64,000 nucleotides of DNA from Bagarius yarrelli (taxonomy: Eukaryota; Chordata; Actinopteri; Siluriformes; Sisoridae): positions 17,501-81,500 of the forward strand of contig VCAZ01000149.1 in NCBI GenBank assembly GCA_005784505.1. Reading direction: 5' to 3'. Under the pieces are notes generated by a model. That model saw nothing but the letters and a program-made list of their open reading frames with translations. It had not been told where the DNA came from and ran no database searches. Position numbers and translations under genes: made by a program. Positions 25,231 to 35,600 of the stretch are shown here, in pieces. Positions within the stretch are counted from its first letter, which is position 1. Every line of letters begins with the position of its first letter.

Positions 25231-25526
25231 GCAGGTTAGTATTAATAAAAACAATAATAATTACTATTGTAATATTGGACATTTGTGTGGAACTGTGAAG
25301 GGGAAAAGAGCGCGCGCGCTCTGCGTGCGTGCGTGCGTGCGTGTGTGTGTATACCGGTGAGGTATTCCAGCACTGCAGCGAGGTAAACCGGAGCCCCGAC
25401 TCCGATGCGGTATTTGGGGAGTGTGTGTTTGATGTATCTCAGCATTCGACCCACCGGAAAAATCACTCCTGCTCTCACCGAGCGAGACGTCTTTACACAC
25501 TTCTTCTTTCCCCCTCGACTCGACAT
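21382..25526 (-). CDS. macroh2a1: Core histone macro-H2A.1, with 1.1 and 1.2 splice options
   Basis: Histone H2A variant with a C-terminal macro domain, incorporated into nucleosomes; it marks silent chromatin and, in the 1.1 form, binds ADP-ribose. Coding exons, in order: 25355-25526, 25082-25188, 24760-24948, 24267-24371, then either 23827-23926 (1.2 type) or 23262-23352 (1.1 type), then 22275-22364, 21902-22076, 21382-21547. All junctions are GT-AG and phases agree. Length is 367 aa (1.2) or 364 aa (1.1); the three-residue difference is the same as in human. The histone fold is residues 1-120 (start MSSRGGKKKC, later AEILELAGNAARDNKKGR), then a Lys-rich linker, then the macro domain ending YVQEMAKL. 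The starts MSSRGG, PKYRIGVGAPVY and GFPKQTAAQLILKA favour macroH2A1 over macroH2A2. The ATG follows an acceptor within the 5' UTR, so a non-coding first exon lies upstream. Confidence 0.96.
21568..21607. repeat. (AC)n microsatellite in macroh2a1 last intron
   Basis: A 40-bp AC run about 21 bp from the acceptor of the last coding exon (exon edge 21,547). Confidence 0.9.
22624..23016. mobile_element. hAT-type MITE with 8-bp target duplication
   Basis: The left end CAGTGGTTCCGAACC and the right end GGGAACCGCTG are near-perfect inverted repeats. The element is flanked by CGCTAGAA on the left (22,616-22,623) and CTCTAGAA on the right (23,017-23,024), a 7/8 match. An 8-bp target duplication and CAG-type ends are typical of hAT transposons. 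There is no transposase frame inside, so it is non-autonomous. It sits in the macroh2a1 intron between the 1.1-type exon and exon 22275-22364. Confidence 0.8.
23262..23352 (-). other. macroh2a1: macroH2A1.1-type alternative macro-domain exon
   Basis: A 91-nt exon encoding LQVVQADISSIS...DAVVHPTN...HTGGEVG. It is flanked by TTGTAG and GTAAAG splice sites and enters in phase 0 and leaves in phase 1, like the 100-nt alternative at 23827-23926. In human macroH2A1.1 the matching exon supplies the GGEVG loop that contacts ADP-ribose, and the loop is intact here. It lies downstream (3') of the 1.2-type exon in the direction of transcription. Confidence 0.93.
23827..23926 (-). other. macroh2a1: macroH2A1.2-type alternative macro-domain exon
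   Basis: A 100-nt exon encoding LNLIHSQISNLAGFDVEG...NPTNAEIDLKDDLG, which is the macroH2A1.2 version. It replaces the ADP-ribose-binding GGEVG loop with the longer DLKDDLG sequence, and in human this form does not bind ADP-ribose. Acceptor is CCTGCAG and donor is GTGAGA. Using both this and the 91-nt exon together would shift the frame, since the two phase 0-to-1 exons are interchangeable but not additive. Confidence 0.93.
24445..24640. mobile_element. Dispersed non-autonomous repeat copy (GGCTGCACAATAT-type end)
   Basis: It begins AGGGCTGCACAATATATGG and includes GCAGTTCAAAACACATGTG. The same words appear reverse-complemented at 41,390-41,545 (CACATGTGTTTTGAACTG and GTATTGTGCAGGCC), so both are copies of one family in opposite orientations. 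The element lies in the macroh2a1 intron between 24,760 and 24,371. Confidence 0.6.
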
Positions 25527-25561
25527 CCTGACACAGCTGCACATACATACGCACGCGCACG

Positions 25562-25564
<3 letters not shown>

Positions 25565-25619
<55 letters not shown>
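25565..25619. repeat. (AC)n microsatellite, about 55 bp, just 5' of the macroh2a1 start exon
   Basis: On the gene's strand this is a TG run about 37 bp upstream of the coding-exon acceptor (GTGTCAG then GATG). Confidence 0.9.
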
Positions 25620-25620
<1 letters not shown>

Positions 25621-26854
25621 TGTATGTGATCAGTTTGGTGTAATGTTAATTCTCAGTGATGTAATAAATTTGCATTAAGTTGAAACTCTCGATCATGGCG
25701 GTTTATGTCACTACTTTGCATTATATTCTTATATTATTTTCAACAGTAAGAATAATGACGTCTATCAGCGCATGCGCAGATCAAAATTTTAAAAATGATC
25801 AGCAGAGTTTTTATTACATAACACTTAAAATAAAGAATATTAAACTCGGGCGCGCGCACACATACACACACACGCAACATAATTGACGCGCTGAAAACGA
25901 CAACATGCGGCTTTGCAATTAATTAATTTAATAATCAGTCAGTCCAGTTTCTAGATTAGACAATCTAAGTATTTACAGGAAAAACACACTTACTCAGATC
26001 CTGATAGCACCGAGACAGAACCAGTCTGAGCAATGTCCTCCACTCCCACAATGCACTGCGCAGCAGCTGACTGCAGCCTATTTCCGGGTAAATAGAGCGA
26101 GAAGAAGCTTTGCTCAAAAGAGTTAATTAATATATTTATTCTTTATCTCTTCAACATTCTTACAGCTGAACTATTTGTTTATTTTTTGTTCATTTATTTA
26201 TAGCACTAAGGCAGAGCTGTGATTCAAACTCTTGACCATGTGTGTGAGATCACCAGATAAACCAGAAGCTCTGCTGGTTCTGCAGGTTTCCTTTGGGAAG
26301 AACAGTAATACAGACAGGTTGAAAGGGATTCGAGTGGATCCCCGTCAGGAGTATCGAGCGCGAAGTGTTGTGTGTGGTAGCTGTTTGAACGCTAGATGTC
26401 AGTGAAGGACTGGATGAGAAAGCAGATGTTCCTCAGTGGAATTGGATCTGTGGGAATGTTTATCTGATAATCGTGCTGTTACAAAAAACAACAGAAAGTC
26501 CTAACTGTTTTAGTGTAAATTTCCCATAAACTCTTTATTTCTGATTGTATTGCGAGGACACACACCTGCACCTGCCCTGTCCGAGCAGCTCTAAAACTTT
26601 TAACAGCAAACGCAGTGAAAAGTCTTTAAAACACTGAGTTACCGATGTTTCCTTACAGCCGATGGCTCTGGATCACAACTGGATCTCGAGCTTTTATCAT
26701 AATTCGCTATTGGATATTTCTACATCATCTCTACAATATATATACAACATCTCTATTATACAGTATTACAGCGCAAGGACTGGAGTCCAGCCACGGTCAC
26801 ATGACCATGAATAAACCTATGAGAAAAGGGCGTCACGCCGATAGCAACATTTCT

Positions 26855-27003
26855 GAAGATAGACTGAGAAAGAGACAGAGAGTGAGAGAGAGACTGAGAA
26901 ATAGACAGGCAGAGAGAGAGAGACTGAGAAATAGACAGGCAGGAAGAGAGAGAGAGAGAGACTAAGAAAAAGACAGTGAGAGAGAGAGAGACAGACAGAA
27001 AGA
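26855..27003. repeat. GA-rich imperfect repeat
   Basis: Repeated GACTGAGAAATAGACAGGCA-type words within AGAGAGAG runs, just upstream of the candidate faxdc2 5' donor. Confidence 0.8.
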
Positions 27004-27298
27004 AACTGCACCGGGCGTCACTGTAAGTTTAAATCTATTATTTAATCATTTATTATTATTTATTATTATAAGTCTTTAGATAAAAAGCAAAAAAGCAGCT
27101 AAAACTATCAACTGAACAAACTACACTGTGTGTTGTCTTGCTTTACAGAACACTACTCTGTCTGTCTGTCTGCCTGTCTATTTCTCTGTTTGTTTTGTTT
27201 GCTTGAGTTTTATCATGTGCTCTGCCGTAGTGTTAATGGTCTGTGAGATGTTTCTGAAATATTATATTTCTTTAAATTTAACAGCCAATTCTGAGACC

Positions 27299-27627
27299 AT
27301 GAGAGCTTCATCCTCATCATCATCCTCACTGTCAAGGATGAAGAGTGTGCAGGTGAGCCTCAACATTTTACAAAACTGCAAGGTTTTATTGTTAAATCTT
27401 GCTAAGGGATGTGTGATTAAGGCTGTAGTTAGTGGGGTAAAAAGTGGTGACAATTATAGGGGTCCCAACTGCCAAGGGGGCCCCAGCAGTTACACTATAT
27501 AGACGGTTGGGAACTACAAAAATATTTTTTTAAAAAGGCCCCAAATCCCCCTGCATATGATTAATAAAGATTCAGTTCAAAACTTATAAACAGACCTTAT
27601 CATAACCCTAGGTATGTGTTTAAGTCT

Positions 27628-27672
<45 letters not shown>

Positions 27673-30321
27673 GACAGCAGTGGTGGACTTTGGGATTCAG
27701 TGAAAAAAGCAGCATTTGTTATGGGATCAGGTCTTTTTTTCTTATTGGCCTTCAGGAACTCAATGATGTGGTCAGTGACTCAGTGATCTAACACACACAG
27801 ACACACTGCTATACATCATAATGCATGAGTGTGTGTGTGTGTGTGTGTGTTTAGGCATCTTCAGAGGTTTTGGGGAGCGTCAGGAGATTTCTGGCAGAAA
27901 CACTGGACCAGACTTTATACAGCATTTGAAGGAAATGAAGCAGCGCTCTTCTTTATCGGTGAGAATCTCAGAACAAACACACACACCACTCAGAATGACA
28001 CACACTTTACCTCCCCCATCATGTGCGTGTGTGTGTGCGTGAGAACAGGAACGATGCTGGTGCCGACCTTCTGCTTCTGGGTGTTTAATGGCTTCTTGCT
28101 GATGGCAGATACAATGAGAAAACCTGCATTTATCACACGCTACAGAATACAGCAGGACAAAAACAACCCGGTACCCAAGTCACACCTCATCATCTTACAC
28201 ACCTCAATACATCACACACCTCACAATCCTCACACACATTACATCACACTCCTCACAATCCTTACAAACCTTACACATACCTCATTACATTACACTCCTT
28301 ACAACCCCACAACCTCACACTCTTCATTATATCACACTCCTGACACTACTCACACACCTCACACAGACCTCACAATCCTCACACACCTCATTACACACCT
28401 CACAATCCTTACACACACCTCATTACATTACACTCCTTACAACCTCACACTCTTCATTATATCACACTCCTGACACTACTCACACACCTCACACACACCT
28501 GATTACACACCTCACAATCCTTACACACACCTCATTACATTACACTCCTTACAACCTCACACTCATTATATCACACTCCTGATACTACTCACACACCTCA
28601 CACACACCTCACAATCCTCATTACACCAATCCTCATTGTTGTCTGTGCTACAGTATCTCTCATAGTGGGCAAAATCTGAATTATCTCCAATCCTAAACTT
28701 AAACAGATGATGAATACATACAGAATTGTTGAAATATCCTTATTAACACAGTCAGTTGTGTTTAAAATAGAATGTAAATATAAAAAGATAAGGACTGGAA
28801 TGCTTATCAACATTATCACAACAGAGTCTGTTTGTATCCTCTGCAGACATCACATCTCGAAGTATTTTCTCTGAAGTAGCACCAGGTCGGATTTTTTGAA
28901 ATTATTATTTACAAAGTCACATTTTTATCGTTGGCTTGCACCTTGGTCTTACACATAGATTTATGACTTTTTTGTTGTACGCTTTGTAAAAAACAAATGT
29001 AGCTAATTTTAATCATTTATTTTTAAAAAATTTGAGTAAAAGTACTTCAATTTAATTATACTTAGAAATGAAAAAAAGTACTTTAACAAAAGTATTTGTA
29101 AACTGCGGTCACTCAAAGACAAAAAAAGGTGTGTTACAAAGTCCCTGCCAATCACTGCTCAGAGATAGACAGGGTTATTACTGATCAATGTGTTGCCGAC
29201 TGTGATAGGCACACACGCACACCACAGGTCAGAGTCCTCATGTGCCATGTTCTCACACACTGAAATCTGAATAAAGTTTATTCTTTATCTCCTGCACATT
29301 CTGTACAGATAAACAGATTTAATTTAAGATTAAAACTGTGTAAAAGACAGAGAGAGAGTTGAAATAACACACTGTTGATTACAGGTGGAGCTGGAGCGTG
29401 TGTGGCGGGTGGTAAAGGTGGTGGTGTGGAATCAGGTGTTTTTGTCCGTTCCGCTGGTAGTTCTTACCTACATCCTGATGTCATGGCGTGGAGAACCGTG
29501 TGCTCCCGAACTGCCCACTTTCCACTGGGTGCTGCTGGAGCTCGCTGTGTGTGGCCTGCTGGAGGAAGTGTTGTTCTACTACTCTCACCGGTCATACACA
29601 TGCGTGCACACACACTGTTGTTATAAAGTAATAACTACACAGATTCTATGATGAAAAACATGCTCCTTTTCCTATTCCAGGTTGTTTCATCATCCGTTTT
29701 TCTACAAACGCATCCATAAGATCCATCACGAATGGACGGCGCCCATCGGTGTGGTGTCTCTTTATGCTCATCCTGTGGAGCATGTGGTGTGTGTGACACG
29801 CTTTGATTTGATCGACTTACCGTATTGTTTTGGGAACGTTCATGTGGTTTTTTTATTAGATGTGTGTGTGTGTGTAGTTTTCCAACATGCTGCCAGCGCT
29901 GATGGGGCCACTCTTGCTGGGTTCTCACATGGCCACCACGTCTCTCTGGTTTAGTGTGGCTTTGGTTGTCACCTCTATTTCCCACTGCGGTTATCACCTG
30001 CCCCTGCTGCCCTCGCCCGAGTTCCACGACTTCCACCATCTCAAGTAACCCCCTTCTTACCCCTTGGGCCTTTTATTGCTGAGCAGTAATAATAAAAATG
30101 TCTCTAACTCTATCTCCATCTTCAGGTTTAATCAGTGTTATGGAGTTCTGGGAGTTCTGGACCGGCTTCATGGCACTGACGACAAATTTCGCCAAACCAA
30201 AGAATACGAGCGTCATGTCCTGCTGTTGGGCTTTACACCCCTCACCCAGAGCATCCCGGACACACCCAAATACAAGAGTGGTGATCTCAAAACCCCGAAC
30301 ACACCCATGAAACAAGAGTGA
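27299..30321 (+). CDS. faxdc2: Fatty acid hydroxylase domain-containing protein 2
   Basis: A membrane protein of the sterol desaturase / fatty acid hydroxylase superfamily, related to the C4-methylsterol oxidase group and expected in the ER. Exons: 27299-27352, 27673-27770, 27855-27958, 28049-28170, 29385-29590, 29681-29786, 29878-30044, 30126-30321. Phases agree and give 350 aa; human FAXDC2 is 333 aa. The di-iron histidine boxes are present: HRLFHH across the exon 5/6 junction, HKIHHEW in exon 6, then HCGYHLP and HDFHHLK in exon 7. Several hydrophobic segments are seen: VMGSGLFFLLAF, MLVPTFCFWVFNGFLL, VFLSVPLVVLTYILM and MGPLLLGSHM. The start ATG opens a Ser-rich leader after an ACAG acceptor, so a 5' non-coding exon is likely. 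Introns 1 and 2 end in (GT)n runs. It is convergent with larp1, as in human. Confidence 0.94.
27632..27670. repeat. (GT)n microsatellite abutting a faxdc2 acceptor
   Basis: A GT run ends at the TAG of the exon 2 acceptor (exon starts 27,673), so it occupies the polypyrimidine-tract position. Confidence 0.9.
28190..28630. repeat. Minisatellite in faxdc2 intron 4 (CACACCTCATTACATYACACTCCT words)
   Basis: Irregular tandem copies of ~30-60 bp units made of CACACACCTCACAATCCT, CATTACATTACACTCCTTAC and CACTCTTCATTATATCACAC. Two ~120-bp higher-order blocks near 28,330 and 28,450 are almost identical. It sits just after the exon 4 donor. Confidence 0.85.
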
Positions 30322-30548
30322 CATTATCCGCACCCTGGACACAACAAGGGTGAAATCAATTTAAAATAATCCCCAATAAACTAAGCACTTAATTTTCTTA
30401 ATGATTATTATTAGATTTAGAAAGAGCATTTAAAAAACAACTCACCCCCACCTGTTTTTATTAATTTAGGAAAAACAATTGAACTATTTATCTTCTGAGC
30501 TTTATCTGCTGTGTGACACTGCATTTGTGTACAGATCTGTATTAATTA

Positions 30549-30554
30549 AATAAA
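30549..30554 (+). terminator. faxdc2: faxdc2 poly(A) signal AATAAA
   Basis: Canonical AATAAA 228 bp after the stop codon, followed by a T-rich run (TTCTGTTTTTGAATCTTTTT) suitable as a downstream element. Confidence 0.7.
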
Positions 30555-30954
30555 ATTCTGTTTTTGAATCTTTTTTATTTGTGTGCATTCAAAACTGTTG
30601 ACTAATCGGATCAGAGTAACACAAGAGTCAGCAAGAAAAATAGCAGAGTTCAGTTTCCCTGTACAGGAGAATCTAATGACGAACTCACCAACAATTAAGT
30701 TGACACAGCAGCAACCTTTCCCCCCTTTTGTGTGTGTGAAGGCCCAAACTTATCCACATCCTGTAGGCTGCTGTAACACACAACAGATTAATTACACAAG
30801 TCAGCTGAAACACACGCAGCTCTCTCTCCTTATCAGGACTGACAGCACCCCCTGCAGCTCACAAACATTTTGATACTTTCTTTGGCCCGCAGGGGCACTT
30901 AAACTCAGACAGAGTCAAAGACAGACACAAAGTTTAAGGGGGTTTTTTGTCCAT

Positions 30955-30960
30955 TTTATT
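30955..30960 (-). terminator. larp1: Likely larp1 poly(A) signal
   Basis: Reverse-strand AATAAA, about 1.64 kb after the larp1 stop codon. Other reverse-strand AATAAA words occur inside the presumed 3' UTR, so the site actually used is uncertain. Confidence 0.45.
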
Positions 30961-32603
30961 ATATTTTTTTAATTCATGAAGGAAAAGCAAAATTACTACA
31001 AATTACAAGTGACACTAAGAGCCAATCACATCAGCCTACAGAGCAGAGCGTGAGAATATTCACTGTTATCTTACACATCATTCAAGTATTTTACACTGGG
31101 TTTTTTTGTTCGATTTTTTTCTCTCTTTACCTCCACAAGCCCACGAGTATAATTCTGATGGTGAACTATTCACATTGAAACACTCTTACACGGCAGTTTA
31201 AATATCTATGACTGTATGGAACAATGCTGTTAATGATTAGATCCTTACTTACCGCTTGACAGAAATTTCATCCAATGTGTTGAAAATAAAATGGGTAACT
31301 AAGCTGTTGGAGATTAAAAAGGACTTTTTTTTGCTCATCATTCACTAATTCCAAAACCAAACTGATTAATAAGAGACAAAATAATAAAGCCTATTTTACT
31401 ATAAAACAAGCTCAACATCCAATTAACTCAAATTAATCATTTAATATGTAAATGTGAGAAGAGCTGCAGTTATTTCCTCTTATTTATTTAGATAATGTTC
31501 CTATTTGTCCTTGTGTATCACTGAAACTTCTACAATACAGCAAAATTAAAATATGTTTAAAAATAAATCAGGGACAATAAAACTAAAAAATATTGTACAC
31601 GTATACTGTGAATATATCATTTTTTAATGAATCGGAGAATACGGGGTGTATACTGATCTCAGGTGGGGTCACGCCCATCCAGTCCATTTTTTAAGATGCT
31701 CTTTCAGGATTGAGGGCGCAGGGTCATAGCTCTGTTAGAGACGTGGAGCGCAATGTTCCAAGTTCACTCCTGCACCCAACCTCAGAGACTAACTCTCAGC
31801 AGAGTCAATCTGCAGCGGTGTGTTTAAAGGTTTTTTTGGTTTTTGTTTTTTTTTTCCCCCCATTTCTACATCTTGTGCATGAGTTTCAAGTCCTTGAGCA
31901 CCTGCAGCATGATCAGATGTTTTTACCTGCTTCTCTCCTTCAAGTAATTGTGATTAAGTTTGGACACTGGGGGACGACACAGAGACAAACACACGGCAAC
32001 AGACGATAACAGCCAGAACGGAGCACATGGAAGACGCAGAAACGAGGGGAAGCGTCTGCTTACAACAGCTGTGTGTGTTTTCAGCTACAAATAAGAGGTG
32101 ATGTGGATGGGGAAAGGGGGGGAGGGTTTAAGGTGTCCGGCGCACGATAAGCAGAAAAAACCTCTGTAAAATAAGGCAACTGTGGGGGGGAAAAGCGATG
32201 TGAAATGTCCTGAGGGTTCGGCTATAATGTTCAGTCTTCCTCCCTCATCATTTATCAACAAACTGAGTCCCAAATCAGAAAACCCAAAACAAAAACGCCT
32301 CATTGCCCACTTCCCAGCCAATCAGAAGGGTTCAGGCTGTAAATATCAAAGGTCACACCGAGTGATGTTCAAATTAAAAAAAAAAAAAAAAATGATGAAA
32401 ATAAAAGTGACGAGTGGAACAGGTTCCCTTCAGCAGCCTCTTAGGTGTGAAATTAGATCACTAATGTCTGAAGGAAAGAGCTGGATGTCCTCGCACAGCC
32501 ACTCGAACAGCGCATGATGCGTGCGGGAACGACTGGACCCCAGAGGGGGATGATAAATGGGCGGGTAACGGTGAAGACGGCGGTGTGGGTTTCACTTAGT
32601 CAG

Positions 32604-35600
32604 TCACTTGCTACAGTCAGCAGTGGGAGCAGGACCAGGCTTGGGGTCTAGGTTGTGGTCACTGGTATGGGTGTGGCGAGCAGAGGACTGAGACGGGTGA
32701 CGGCGACGTCCATCACCACTAGAGGAGTGACGTTTACGACCCTCATCCATAGGAGGCTGAGACACAAACAGAAAAGACAGTATTTAATAACCACACACAG
32801 ACATACATGTGAGAAAACAGGAAATGAGATCCCAAGTGTCCTACAGCCCCACCCCCTATTGCACCTACATCAACTCTGAAGTCCTCCAGACGTCTGAAGC
32901 TGCACAAATACTCCTGCAGTCTGGAGTCGATCTCCAGATTCTTCGCTTTAGAGTATTTAAGAAAAGCCCAGAACTTCTCCAGACCATACAGCTGACCTAT
33001 ACAACACACAGACAAGAACACATTTAATGACATTCTTTAATTTAAGGTACCCAGGGAGGTGTGCCGCGTGTGCACACTCATGTGTGTACGTTACCTGCTT
33101 CATAATCTTTGATTGTTTCCTCCTGAAAATCTTTAAAGATTTCAGCTCTGAACTTTCTCTCCAGACCGTAACTGTAATACCGGAACAGACACTCCAAGCC
33201 GTACCTGAGATACAGAAAGTTGGGGGGGGGAGAAAAAGAGAGATAAGTACTAGTAGAATCAGTCAGTTACAGTTCCGCCCTCATTAGATCATTAATGTTT
33301 TATTGTCATTAAAATTCCAATGCCACTGTAAGTGATACAAGTTGGTGGAGCCTCTGTACCTGTAACCCTCCTTAGCATCCTCGACTCCCAGCTGTCTGAA
33401 CTCTTCATACATTTTTTTGTTAAAGTGATCACGCAGGAAGAATGACCAGAAACGGAAGAGTGTGTTCATCTCCTGAGATTGACCGATTCCCAAACGCTTA
33501 CGCTCTGGTGTGCGTGCACACAAACACACAAAAAACAGAAACAGTACAGTTTTCTTCTATTTCTATATACTGAACATTTTTGATAGTCAGGAAAGGGTGT
33601 TACGGATATTTATTAACATTTTGAGTGTGTGTACCATTGAGACAGCGTCGTCTGTATTTGTGGTAGACGTGCTGTGTGAAGCCGTTTTCCTTTAGCAGCT
33701 CATGTGACGGATGCTGGAATTTAGGTAAAGACTGAGGAGTGCAGCCGATGTTTCCCAGCGCCGCTGTGCCTTCAGATGGACTTGCGTTAGAGCTGTGTGC
33801 ACACAAACACAAAGTTAAGCATAGTGCTGTTAAGCACATCTGATGTGAAACTGAAATCTCTACAGAGACAGAAATAAGCTAATAGCAGCAGTGACGGTGC
33901 CTGCGTGTGTGTGTGCGTGTGCACCTGTTACCTGACAGAGGCAGTCCGTGACCTGTGCTCTCTGGAGTCCATCACCCAACCGACATGACACTCCATTGGG
34001 GGGTTTGAGCTGTGACGTGTTTTTCTTTTCCGTGGTGTCTTAAAAAAATAAAAATAAATAAATAAATAAAGACGCACGTTATTGTTTGTCTGTCAAATTT
34101 ACAGATGGAGAAACTTCAATTGTCTGGAAACAATGTAACAATTCAGGAAGAAAATTATATGCAAATCCTACCAGTTAGAAATGTGCCATGTTTATAACTT
34201 CACCCTACAAAAGCCAAAGCACATGGCATGTCTGGGTATGTGTGTGTATACCTTGGCATCCACAGGCCTGCCGTCCTTTATGACAGGATAAAACCGAGGT
34301 GTGTTGTGTTTGCATCGGGGTGTGCGGGGTGTGTGAGGTGTGTGCGGTGCTCTGTATGCCGGCGAGTCAGGCACAGCGGTGGGGAGAGAGCGTGCCATCA
34401 CAGAACGCTCCGGAGCACCAAACAGTTTATTCGCCAGATCATCCGTGGGAACTACGAAACAAACAGATTTTAATGATGCACAACTCACTGACACACAAAA
34501 TGAACAGAGCAGATGAGAACACGACTCACTGTGTTGTGGGCGGGGCGGGCAGGGCGGCACTTCCTGGTTGGGGTCGATGGGGGGTTCAGGGGTCAAGCAG
34601 TCAAACTGCTCACGGCTAATAAGATGAACCTTCTTAAAGTTTTCTACCTCTTGCTGCACACACACAAGCAAGTAATAACATTATTAAATAGTTAATATTA
34701 AAAACACACATTTACTTGACTACATCTGAAATAACCAAAGTACTAAACCAGAACCAGGTCTATAAACAGCCAGCACCAAATTTATCCATGTTTACATAAA
34801 TAAAACCTTACAACGCTGTATTAGCTCTCAAACATGCAAAGAGACAAAACAATCCCAAAAAAAAAAAAAAAAAGTTTCAATAAAGGCATTAAGCATTAGT
34901 CTAGACGCATGGCCTACACACACACTCTATAAAGGAGAATTACCTTGATGGTGGCGTACTCAGGCTCATACGTGTCGTGCCACAGATCCTGTTCATAGTA
35001 GAACAGGCCGTCGTTAATAACCTTAACAAGCTCGTTAGTGAGTTTGGAGCGGGAGACGTGGTTGCCAGTCCGGTCGCCCCCTGGGTGTTTGCGCAGGTAC
35101 GGTGGTGTCTGAGTCACAATAAGGATCTTGTTGACGTCGTGGTCGTCAATCTCTCCGTCCGACTCGTCATCCGTCCACTCCGTGAAAGTGTTCCTCCGGC
35201 CATCCATCGCCTCCATCTCCTCATCAAACAAGAAGTCCAGCTCCTCTGGTTCGTCCTGATCCCCTGGAGTAAGGGCACTCCGAAGGTCCTCCAGCTTCTG
35301 ACAGAACAACAAGGGAGAGTCAGACTGAACTACAGTGTTATTTTACAGTTATTTTACTAATTTTACTTTTAAAGAAGCGATAAAACATCTCGGTCGAAGC
35401 ATTGTGTGTGTGTGTGTGTGTGTGTACACATACTTTGGGTCTGGCTGGTGAGGGGCGTGGTCGTTTCTTCACTTCTATCCAGCATTCCGAGTCAAGATCA
35501 GGGAGACTCGCTGATAAACCCTTTGGCATAGTCTTGAGGTTACACACTTCCTCCAACTTCTGCTCAGCAGCAGACGACACACGAGGTGAACCTGCACACA

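Larger units (their letters stand above)
25527..27298. promoter_or_regulatory. Divergent interval between macroh2a1 and faxdc2, with putative 5' exons
   Basis: The two coding starts are head to head, 1.77 kb apart. Reverse-strand sequence 25,995-26,100 is moderately GC-rich and ends in a plausible donor (ATCTGAGTAAG), so it is a candidate non-coding first exon of macroh2a1; it has an ETS-like CCGGAAAT upstream. On the plus strand CGTCACTGTAAGTT at 27,010-27,023 is a candidate donor for a non-coding faxdc2 exon. A perfect NRF1-type palindrome GCGCATGCGCA is at 25,768-25,778. These assignments are inference without transcript data. Confidence 0.45.
30322..32603. other. Convergent 3' UTRs of faxdc2 and larp1
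   Basis: No coding frame is supported. The faxdc2 3' UTR runs from 30,322 to about 30,570. The larp1 3' UTR probably covers about 1.65 kb, from 32,603 down to about 30,940. Only about 370 bp separate the best poly(A) signals of the two genes, so overlapping tail-to-tail transcripts are possible. Confidence 0.6.

Noticed and set aside
27829..28473. A 214-codon plus-strand frame as a separate gene
   Set aside because: It reads through faxdc2 exons 3 and 4, their intron and a CA-rich minisatellite; only the two exon parts are real coding sequence.
31710..32517. Plus-strand frames of 99 and 111 codons antisense to the larp1 3' end
   Set aside because: No homology, and the poly-A-like KKKKKK run and lack of splice context argue against coding; the region is larp1 3' UTR.
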